20,984 bases of DNA from a virus. A model generated the notes under the pieces. It saw nothing but the letters and a program-made list of their open reading frames with translations, did no database searches and was not told the origin of the DNA. The translations under genes were made by a program, and so were the position numbers. How positions within the stretch are numbered: the stretch's first letter is position 1; each line of letters starts with the position of its first letter. The stretch is from IMG/VR virus record IMGVR_UViG_3300032288_001727, positions 1 through 20,984 of that record. The stretch is one strand, 5' to 3'. This document shows, piece by piece, positions 7,777-14,200 of this stretch.

Positions 7777-8470
7777 AAACTTATTCATCGTTACCTCTGC
7801 ATTGGTGCCAAATATTGGTGTGATTCAACCACAAGATAGGTTCAATCAAACTATTGATACTTTGAAGTCATTGCGTAAACAATTACCAAATGATTACATC
7901 TTCTTCTCTGATGGTTCACCTAATGCTGTACCTAAAGAATGGGAAGATGAGATTTCAAAGTATGCTAATGCAATGGCGTTTTGGGCTCAAGACCCTGAGA
8001 TTAAACAATTAGCCGGTGCAGGTCAAAAGAGTCAGGCTGAGATTGTGTTATTGTTTAAAACATTACAGGCCTTGAAAGGTAACCCGCAATTACATCCAAT
8101 CATGCAGGACACAAAACGAATCTTTAAGTTTTCAGCACGAAGTATATTGCATGATAGCTTTGATATTAAAGAATATGATAACCTATTTGGTAAGTATGTG
8201 TTTAAGACACGAATACCATCTTGGTTGTCACAAGATAAACAGGCACAAACAACTGACAATCTGTTTATCACACGTATGTATTCTATGTGCCCATCACTTA
8301 TAGATGATTATTTACAAACATTAGTTAAGTGCTATAATACTGTAAACGAACATGGGATTGATACAGAACACGCCCATTATCAACACATAGATAAGAAGTA
8401 TCTGATTGAATTTGACAAACTGCATTGTGAAGGCATTATGGCCGGAACAGGCGCTACTGAGGTATATTAA
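7757..8470 (+). CDS. Uncharacterised protein of the sugar cassette, possibly a glycosyltransferase
   Basis: A 237-residue protein starting 20 nt inside the epimerase gene. The N-terminus has a strand (NLFIVTSALV), then QDRFNQTIDTLKSLRKQ and YIFFSDGSP, a layout like the nucleotide-binding half of small GT-A-like enzymes. In the centre, RIFKFSARSILHDSFD recalls the K-(I/F)-S-G-R-Y element of capsule glycosyltransferases, and AGTGATEVY ends the protein. I cannot assign a family with certainty. Its position between an epimerase and a sugar-type methyltransferase, in an overlapping run, supports a glycan role. No signal peptide or membrane span is seen. Confidence 0.6.
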   Translation: MSLLLDKNLFIVTSALVPNIGVIQPQDRFNQTIDTLKSLRKQLPNDYIFFSDGSPNAVPKEWEDEISKYANAMAFWAQDPEIKQLAGAGQKSQAEIVLLFKTLQALKGNPQLHPIMQDTKRIFKFSARSILHDSFDIKEYDNLFGKYVFKTRIPSWLSQDKQAQTTDNLFITRMYSMCPSLIDDYLQTLVKCYNTVNEHGIDTEHAHYQHIDKKYLIEFDKLHCEGIMAGTGATEVY

Positions 8471-9154
8471 ATGAACTTAAAAGAATATTGGCTGAACAAC
8501 ACCGGCAAAAAGATTACAAAATGGACACATTACTTTTGGGTATATGACCGCCACTTTGCGGCACTAAGAGATAAACCAATTAAGATGTTGGAGATTGGTG
8601 TATTGAATGGTGGTTCATTAGAGATGTGGAAGAAATACTTCCATCCTGATAGTACAATCGTTGGCATTGATATCACACCAAGTTGCAAAGACTTTGAAGA
8701 TACAGAAAACAATGTACATGTACGCATTGGTGACCAATCTGACCCTGAGTTTCTGCAAAGCCTTGTAGATGAATTTGGTGAGTTTGATTTGGTGTTGGAT
8801 GATGGCAGTCACCATGTTGCACATGTAAACAAAACATTCCAGTTTTTGTATCCAAAGATTGCAAAGAATGGCACTTACTTCATTGAAGACACACATGCGG
8901 CCTATTGGTCATCACATGGTGGTTCTATTGACCATCCTGATTCTATCAATAATGTGGCTAAGAAGATGGTCGATAAGATTAATGCTGAACACACCCGTGG
9001 TCAGATGGAACCAGATTTCTTCACATACGAAACCAAATGCATGTCGGTGTATGATAGTATGGTTGTATTTGAGCGAGGAAATGTAGGCGCCAAACGACCA
9101 GAGGAGTATGGCGGACCAAAATCTGATGAGGTTTTCGTCATCAAGACTCACTAA
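8471..9154 (+). CDS. SAM-dependent O-methyltransferase, TylF/MycE/CmcI type
   Basis: A 227-residue protein with its ATG immediately after the upstream TAA. MLEIGVLNGGSLEMWKKYF (residues 39-57) is the SAM-binding motif I of the macrocin-O-methyltransferase-like family. IVGIDITP (63-70) carries the acidic residue after strand 2. LVLDDGSHHV (107-116) and YFIEDTHAAYW (136-146) hold the acidic and His residues which in that family bind a divalent metal and position the sugar hydroxyl. Family members methylate sugar hydroxyls on finished glycosides or antibiotics. As the last gene of the cassette it probably caps a transferred sugar. A nucleic-acid or protein target is less likely. A tandem CTAAATA at its 3' end may start the next transcript. 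Confidence 0.85.
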   Translation: MNLKEYWLNNTGKKITKWTHYFWVYDRHFAALRDKPIKMLEIGVLNGGSLEMWKKYFHPDSTIVGIDITPSCKDFEDTENNVHVRIGDQSDPEFLQSLVDEFGEFDLVLDDGSHHVAHVNKTFQFLYPKIAKNGTYFIEDTHAAYWSSHGGSIDHPDSINNVAKKMVDKINAEHTRGQMEPDFFTYETKCMSVYDSMVVFERGNVGAKRPEEYGGPKSDEVFVIKTH

Positions 9155-9164
9155 ATACTAAATA
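9151..9164 (+). promoter_or_regulatory. Candidate T4-like late promoter (tandem CTAAATA)
   Basis: Two head-to-tail copies of CTAAATA overlap the stop of the methyltransferase gene and lie about 30 nt before the ATG at 9195. The core TAAATA matches the T4 late -10 element TATAAATA except at its 5' edge. It occupies the 40-nt gap that breaks the overlapping sugar cassette from the downstream head-protein candidates, where a new transcript would be expected. Evidence is motif and position only. Confidence 0.4.
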
Positions 9165-9194
9165 AGACATTAACAACTGCTGCAGAGGCGGGAC

Positions 9195-11594
9195 ATGAAA
9201 TTTAGAGAATTTATTACTGAGAATAAAGAAAAACATGCGGTCATGGCGTTTGGCCGTATGAACCCACCTACAACCGGACATGAAGTTTTGGTTCATAAGG
9301 TTAAATCGGTGGCCAATCAAGTTGGCGGTTCTCATCACATTGTCCTGTCCCACTCACAAGATGCCGCTAAGAACCCTCTTACATCGGCACAAAAAGTCAA
9401 GCATGCTAAGAGATTCTTTCCAGATACGAACATCTCTGTAGCAACCAAAGAAGAACCAAACTTCTTAACACAAGCAGCCAAACTACACAAACAAGGTGTT
9501 ACACACCTTCACATGGTTGCTGGTTCTGACCGTGTTGCTGAATACCATAAATTGTTACACAAATACAATGGTACACACGAAGGCGCACTATTCAATTTCA
9601 AAAAGATTACACTTCACAATGCAGGTGCTCGTGACCCTGATGCTGAAGGTACATCTGGTATGTCCGCTTCAAAGATGAGGTCACATGCTAACACAAACAG
9701 TTTTGATGACTTTAGACAAGGCATTCCAAAACATGTACCTGAACACCACGCCAAAGAATTGTTCCGTGATGTTCGTAAAGGTATGAACATTAAAGAATCT
9801 GTAGACCTCAACGAAGAATTTGAAATGCTTTCTGAAGGTGTACACGACCAAGGCATCTTCAAGGCTGTGTTCTTAGCAGGCGGTCCAGGTTCTGGCAAAG
9901 ACTATGTGATGAATAATACATTGGATGGTCAAGGTCTAACTGAAATCAATTCTGATAAGGCACTTGAGTTCTTAATGGACAAAGAAGGCCTTGACAAGAT
10001 GATGCCTGTTGGTGAGACAGAGAAACGAAATCTTGTTCGTGGTCGTGCAAAGAACATTACAGAATTACGTCAACAACTTGCATTGTTAGGTCGCAATGGC
10101 CTGATTATCAATGGCACAGGTGATGATGTAGTTAAAACTAAAAACATCAAAGACCAATTGGAAAAGTTGGGTTATGAAACATCTATGTTACTGGTTAACA
10201 CAAGAGATGATATTTCAGCACAACGCAACATAGAACGTGGTCAACGTGGTGGTCGTGCAGTACCAGAACCAATTCGTAAAGAGAAATGGGATAATGTACA
10301 ATTAGCTCGTACTGAGTATGCACAAATGTTTGGTGCAAACTATTCCGAATTTGATAACTCTGAAGATTTGCGTGAAGCCGATCCAGAAACAGTTAAGGCT
10401 AAGAAGTCTGAGTTGTTAAGTTTGTTTAACAAGTTCAAAGAGTTTGTTGCGGCACCACCAAAGTCACAAGAGGCACAATTCTGGACTGCCAATGAATTGG
10501 ACAAGAAAGATTCTCTACCAGTTCCTAAAGATGGTGCAGAACAATTACCTCCATCTAATGATGAAACTGCTAGTGAAGCAAGTAAACTAGGTTTACAATA
10601 CTATGGTTTTGGCCGTTATGGTAAAAATGGTAAAGTAACACATCGTTCTGTACACGGCCAGTTGGTAATGGTTAATAAAGAAGAACCAAAACAACCAAAG
10701 ATTCCAGTTAATAGTTCATCACAGAAACCTGTTAAGAAGGTTGTTAATGAATCTGTTACAGTTTCCATTACAGGTGACACAGCAGAAGAAGTTAATCAGA
10801 TGTTTGCTATGATGCATGGCGGAACAACATCAGAAAATAAACAAACAGAACAATACCAATTCACAGACAATACGGAAGTATTGACTCTTGGTACAAGATA
10901 TGAATCCATTGGTGATAGACCAGATAGTATGACGTTCACCAATGATGATGTTCTTATAGAAAAAAATGAAGTGTTGAAAGACAAAAATGGTAAAGTGCGT
11001 GTCTTTATGCTTAGAAATTCAGCAGCAAAAGAAGCACACACTAAAAATGGAACTATTGTAAAATACAATAATGGTTATATTGTTAAACTTAATGGAGAAA
11101 ATAAAAATGCTAGATTATCTGAAAAAACTATTCACACCAAAACAACCGGCACCAGTGGAAGCCTCCTTACCGAAAGTAGAGGAAGCACCATTGGTTCAGT
11201 TGGAACAAGTGGCACCGCAAGAACCATTGCAGAGCACAGAGCCAGTGGTAACTACACCAGAACCAGCGCCAGTGCAACAGACAGCACCGGTACAGGAACA
11301 GAAACCTGCACCGAAGAAACAACCCGTAGCAAAATCACGCTCTCAGAAATCCGTACCCGCCAAAAAGAAAAAGTAATAGAGTCTATTAATAATGGCGAAT
11401 CTGGTCTATCAATGGCTGCATCTGGTGAAAACCTTGGTCGTGATGGTTTGACAAGAACCAAAACACTAAAGAAACCACTAGAAGAATTAACTGGTGATGA
11501 AACTGGTGCATCAATTGGTGACCAAAAAGAAGGTGAACTGAAAAGAGTTGGTATTAATCTTAACACATTTAAATCAAAGAAGTTTGTAGGATGA
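9195..11594 (+). CDS. Fusion: cytidylyltransferase-like domain, P-loop kinase domain and long C-terminal region
   Basis: A 799-residue protein with GAGG at 9185-9188 before the ATG. The N-terminus MKFREFITE|N looks like a T4 capsid-targeting peptide. Residues 12-195 form a nucleotidyltransferase: AFGRMNPPTTGHE gives the (H/T)xGH motif at 26-29, and GMSASKMR (155-162) the ISSTxxR-like motif. Residues about 220-400 form a P-loop kinase: FLAGGPGSGKD (226-236, Walker A K235), LIINGTGDD, and an Arg-rich lid around QRNIERGQRGGR. The order resembles NadR, but the kinase P-loop is more like T4 Pnk or zeta-type kinases, so an NAD role is not established. Residues 400-799 are mosaic, including GLQYYGFGRYG (466-476) and SVTVSITGDTAEEV. 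The interdomain linker has LNE and LSE sites fitting prohead-protease cleavage. Residues about 638-727 are low-complexity Thr/Ser/Gly because another gene occupies that DNA in a different frame. Confidence 0.85.
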   Translation: MKFREFITENKEKHAVMAFGRMNPPTTGHEVLVHKVKSVANQVGGSHHIVLSHSQDAAKNPLTSAQKVKHAKRFFPDTNISVATKEEPNFLTQAAKLHKQGVTHLHMVAGSDRVAEYHKLLHKYNGTHEGALFNFKKITLHNAGARDPDAEGTSGMSASKMRSHANTNSFDDFRQGIPKHVPEHHAKELFRDVRKGMNIKESVDLNEEFEMLSEGVHDQGIFKAVFLAGGPGSGKDYVMNNTLDGQGLTEINSDKALEFLMDKEGLDKMMPVGETEKRNLVRGRAKNITELRQQLALLGRNGLIINGTGDDVVKTKNIKDQLEKLGYETSMLLVNTRDDISAQRNIERGQRGGRAVPEPIRKEKWDNVQLARTEYAQMFGANYSEFDNSEDLREADPETVKAKKSELLSLFNKFKEFVAAPPKSQEAQFWTANELDKKDSLPVPKDGAEQLPPSNDETASEASKLGLQYYGFGRYGKNGKVTHRSVHGQLVMVNKEEPKQPKIPVNSSSQKPVKKVVNESVTVSITGDTAEEVNQMFAMMHGGTTSENKQTEQYQFTDNTEVLTLGTRYESIGDRPDSMTFTNDDVLIEKNEVLKDKNGKVRVFMLRNSAAKEAHTKNGTIVKYNNGYIVKLNGENKNARLSEKTIHTKTTGTSGSLLTESRGSTIGSVGTSGTARTIAEHRASGNYTRTSASATDSTGTGTETCTEETTRSKITLSEIRTRQKEKVIESINNGESGLSMAASGENLGRDGLTRTKTLKKPLEELTGDETGASIGDQKEGELKRVGINLNTFKSKKFVG
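11094..11097 (+). promoter_or_regulatory. Ribosome binding site for the nested gene
   Basis: GGAG lies nine bases before an ATG at 11107 that is out of frame with the surrounding large gene. It is the main signal that the nested frame is translated independently, and it favours this ATG over the upstream in-frame ATGs at 11071 and 11092. Confidence 0.5.
11107..11376 (+). CDS. Nested proline/lysine-rich small protein in an alternative frame
   Basis: An 89-residue frame lies entirely inside the larger fusion gene, shifted relative to it. It has GGAG before its ATG and ends with tandem stops TAA TAG. The product starts with an amphipathic segment, MLDYLKKLF, continues as a Pro/Glu/Val/Gln-rich linker, and ends in a very basic tail (AKSRSQKSVPAKKKK) like H1-type DNA-binding tails. 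Its codons mostly end in A or T/G as elsewhere in the window. The same bases read in the large frame give an unusual run of C-ending ACC/AGC/GCC codons and a Thr/Ser/Gly low-complexity peptide. That asymmetry suggests this frame is the one shaped by selection. I recall similar small proteins starting MLDxLKKLF as separate genes in marine T4-like phages. Function is unknown, and it could be non-expressed. Confidence 0.6.
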   Translation: MLDYLKKLFTPKQPAPVEASLPKVEEAPLVQLEQVAPQEPLQSTEPVVTTPEPAPVQQTAPVQEQKPAPKKQPVAKSRSQKSVPAKKKK

Positions 11595-11884
11595 AATCAT
11601 TTAAAGCATTCATAACAGAAACGCCTGCTTGGACACGCAAAGAAGGCAAGAACCCTGAGGGTGGTTTAAACCGCAAGGGTATTGCTTCTTATCGTGCTGC
11701 AAATCCAGGTTCTAAACTATCGATGGCGGTTACAACTCCACCATCAAAGTTAAAGCCTGGTTCTAAAGCGGCTAATCGTAGAAAATCATTCTGTGCTCGT
11801 ATGGGTGGCATGGAAGGTCCAATGAAGAAACCCAATGGTGAACCAACACGCAAAGCACTAGCGTTGAGGAAGTGGAACTGTTAA
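11591..11884 (+). CDS. Small basic protein with AWTRKEGKNPEGGLN domain and capsid-targeting-like N-terminus
   Basis: A 97-residue, strongly basic protein whose ATG overlaps the upstream stop in ATGA. The N-terminus MKSFKAFITE|T matches the capsid-targeting pattern with an I-x-E site after residue 10. The remainder is the conserved block with AWTRKEGKNPEGGLNRKG, RRKSFCARMGGMEGPMKKPN and a C-terminal ALRKWNC. I remember this as a domain of unknown function (DUF6321, from memory) that is common in T4-like marine phages and also found in giant viruses. The high Arg/Lys content and two conserved Cys suggest nucleic-acid binding. Likely a DNA-associated internal head protein, by inference. Confidence 0.85.
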   Translation: MKSFKAFITETPAWTRKEGKNPEGGLNRKGIASYRAANPGSKLSMAVTTPPSKLKPGSKAANRRKSFCARMGGMEGPMKKPNGEPTRKALALRKWNC

Positions 11885-12742
11885 ATGGCACAGTATAGAG
11901 TAGAAACTGGTTCTTACGACCCAAAAATATCCAATCATTTTGAAGTAATGATGTTGGCTAATAATGCGGCCGGAGATATCGTTACACAAAGTAATCCATT
12001 ACCAGTTTCATTGATTAACACCAATACTACTCTGAATGCACCTTGGGAACTTCAAGTTGGCCGAGGAAAAGTTGATACTGTAACTTCAATTAACATTCAA
12101 GGTTACAATGCTGCTATGCCATCAAGTTGGTGTACCGCATGGGAACTTGCTAATAGTGCTGGGGATTATGTGTATCCACCTTCGTCAGTTGCAATGACAT
12201 TTACAAGTGGATCAAATGAAAATCTGACTATGACAGTTTCAGGTTTAGATTCTTCTTACACACCAAAAACTGCTACTGTAACATTTACAAACAGCACCAC
12301 AGGAACTGTAACGAGTGGAACGAATTCGTTCTATCGCATTAATAAAATGCAGATAACATCAAACAATTCTGTTGGTGCTATATCTGCAACAAATAATGGA
12401 ACAACATATTCATATATAGCGGCTGGAACAGGTCAAAGTTTAGCTAGTATATACACAGTTCCAGCTGGTTACACATTTTATTTACTCCGTGTAGTTGCAT
12501 ATACCACAAATAATGGTAATCAATATTGCACATACAGAATTTCTACGCAAACAATTTCTGGCGGTATAACAACACCACAAATTGTTTTAACGGCACCGTT
12601 TCAACAAGTATATTCAACATTAAGAGTTGTACCAAGAGCTTATTCTGCTAACACAGACATTAAATGGCAGTTGTATCAAACATCACCTGCACCAGGTTCG
12701 GTACAACTTGAAGGTATATTAATTCCCAATTCTGCACCATAA
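11885..12742 (+). CDS. Putative beta-rich virion structural protein
   Basis: A 285-residue protein whose ATG follows the upstream TAA directly. The sequence is poor in charged residues and rich in Thr, Ser, Asn, Gly and Tyr, typical of phage beta-sandwich head-fibre, decoration or tail proteins. Recognisable blocks are WELQVGRGKVDTVTSINIQG (residues about 54-73), WCTAWELANSAGDYVYPP, and IYTVPAGYTFYLLRV in the C-terminal half, which resemble a structural family common in marine myoviruses. The C-terminus ends VQLEGILIPNSAP. There is no signal peptide and no capsid-targeting peptide, in keeping with an exterior rather than an internal protein. The exact position on the virion is unknown. Confidence 0.75.
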   Translation: MAQYRVETGSYDPKISNHFEVMMLANNAAGDIVTQSNPLPVSLINTNTTLNAPWELQVGRGKVDTVTSINIQGYNAAMPSSWCTAWELANSAGDYVYPPSSVAMTFTSGSNENLTMTVSGLDSSYTPKTATVTFTNSTTGTVTSGTNSFYRINKMQITSNNSVGAISATNNGTTYSYIAAGTGQSLASIYTVPAGYTFYLLRVVAYTTNNGNQYCTYRISTQTISGGITTPQIVLTAPFQQVYSTLRVVPRAYSANTDIKWQLYQTSPAPGSVQLEGILIPNSAP

Positions 12743-12765
12743 CAAATAACTAAAAGGAGAACACC

Positions 12766-14199
12766 ATGTTCGGAGATAACAAACAAATTAGAGATGTAGC
12801 TGAAGTAGCTAGAAAAATTATGATGGGTGAGAAACTTCATCCAAACCAACAGAAGTTGGATGTACATGAGCCAGAGAAAGACGAATTGACGGCTGATGAC
12901 TTCAAGAAGCTTCGTGCAGGTAAAAAACCTGATGTAAAAAAAGAAGAAGTTGGGATTGAAGAAGCAAGTCATCAGTCAAAAACAACAATGAAGCATATTC
13001 CAAATCCAACACCTGCACAAAAACAAGCAGCTAAAGATATTAAACCTGGCGTTGGCGGTTATCGTGACCGTATTGATATGCTTAAAAGTGCCGGTGTTAA
13101 AGAAGAAGTTGAAGAATTGGATGAAGTATCATTGAAAACTGCCACTTCTGCCTATGTAAAAAGAATGGGTAAAGATGATGATAAATCACCAGTTAAAGCA
13201 GTTAAAACTATGGATCACATAGCAAAAAAACATGGAGTAGTTGGTGTTGCTAGAGCTGCTAAAGCTGCGGACAAAGAATATGGTCTTAATGATCCAGTTC
13301 ATAACAAACGCAAAGATTTTGTTAAAGGTGTTATGGCTGGTGTTAAAGAAGAAGTTGAAGAAATTGATGAAGCTACGATGACACACATCACTCTTGGTGC
13401 GAAAGTTAAAGATAAAGAAGGTGGTTATAATCAAGATGTACACCATAAAGGTAAAAAGATTGGTCACATTGAAGCATATAAACACCGCACTGGGATGAGA
13501 TATGGTTCACACCATGATGCTTCTGGTGACTCAACAGCTGGCAACAGAGATGCGGAAGAATCTATTGCTGATATAAGATTTGCTCATGCCGACCATTTGA
13601 AGTCCATGAAGAAAGAGCAAGTTGAACAGATGGATGAAGTTAAGATGGCTGATTTGCCATCAACTAAAGTTCAAGGTCGTTCATATGGTTCATCTAAGCC
13701 ACAACCAAGTGCCTTTGATGTACTAAAAGGACCAAAAGAAAAAGAATTGAAGTCTATTGAATCTGAGAAGAAGAAAAAGAAAATGTCTGAAATGGTTGCC
13801 CTCTATAAAGATGGTGGCATGAAGGCATTCTTTGAATCTATTAAGAAAGAAGATTTGATTTCAGAAGAACCTGATTCAGAACAATTCGCAAAAGAATTGG
13901 AAGACCAAAAGAAACGTGCCGCTGGTACTAAACCACAAGCTGATGTTGCAAAGGCTGCTGTTTTATCAGTTAAGCAAGAAGCAACTGAACAAGACATTCA
14001 AGTTATCAATGCAGATGCAGCCAATGGTGTTGACCAAGTTAACATTGAAGAACGCACATTGACTGCTGCTGAGACAGACAAGAAAGAAGAAATTGTTAAA
14101 TCTATGAAAAAAGGTTTAGCAGGTTTTAAAGAGCGTTATGGTAAAGATGCTAAGTCTGTAATTTATGCAACTGCCACAAAGCAGGCCAAAAAAGACTAA
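12766..14199 (+). CDS. Modular polyprotein with repeated LDE/IDE/MDE linkers, candidate prohead internal protein
   Basis: A 477-residue, highly charged protein with AGGAG six bases before the ATG. Short modules of 80-90 residues are separated by near-identical acidic linkers: KEEVEELDE (residues 112-120), KEEVEEIDE (194-202) and KEQVEQMDE (283-291). The first two linkers end in (L/I)-x-E, the T4 gp21 prohead protease specificity; the third ends in M-x-E. Modules include PTPAQKQAAKDIKPGVGGYR (81-100) and a His-rich one around HHKGKKIGHIEAYKHRTG. The C-terminal part ends with a helix-rich stretch, LAGFKERYGKDAKSVIYATA, of a kind common at the ends of phage internal proteins. It lacks the N-terminal capsid-targeting peptide. 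I infer a scaffold or core protein cut into peptides during head maturation. No enzyme motif was found. Confidence 0.75.
   Translation: MFGDNKQIRDVAEVARKIMMGEKLHPNQQKLDVHEPEKDELTADDFKKLRAGKKPDVKKEEVGIEEASHQSKTTMKHIPNPTPAQKQAAKDIKPGVGGYRDRIDMLKSAGVKEEVEELDEVSLKTATSAYVKRMGKDDDKSPVKAVKTMDHIAKKHGVVGVARAAKAADKEYGLNDPVHNKRKDFVKGVMAGVKEEVEEIDEATMTHITLGAKVKDKEGGYNQDVHHKGKKIGHIEAYKHRTGMRYGSHHDASGDSTAGNRDAEESIADIRFAHADHLKSMKKEQVEQMDEVKMADLPSTKVQGRSYGSSKPQPSAFDVLKGPKEKELKSIESEKKKKKMSEMVALYKDGGMKAFFESIKKEDLISEEPDSEQFAKELEDQKKRAAGTKPQADVAKAAVLSVKQEATEQDIQVINADAANGVDQVNIEERTLTAAETDKKEEIVKSMKKGLAGFKERYGKDAKSVIYATATKQAKKD
13093..13638 (+). repeat. Three coding linker repeats (VE(E/Q)(L/I/M)DE)
   Basis: Units lie at about 13093-13125, 13339-13371 and 13612-13638. 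The first two share 24 identical bases, GGTGTTAAAGAAGAAGTTGA followed by AGAA, and start 246 nt (82 codons) apart. The third is diverged (AAAGAGCAAGTTGAACAGAT followed by GGATGAA). They mark the boundaries between modules of the encoded protein. DNA-level identity suggests recent duplication or recombination at these linkers. Confidence 0.8.
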
Positions 14200-14200
14200 A

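Noticed and set aside
11071-11106. Longer upstream start for the nested Pro-rich gene
   Set aside because: The extra residues are hydrophobic read-through of the outer frame, and the GGAG site is placed for the ATG at 11107, so the shorter form is preferred.
9195-11594. Sequencing frameshift joining separate genes in the 799-codon ORF
   Set aside because: The frame is open throughout, and both flanks of the nested region look coding in the same frame, so no frameshift is needed; a frame-preserving insertion explains it better.
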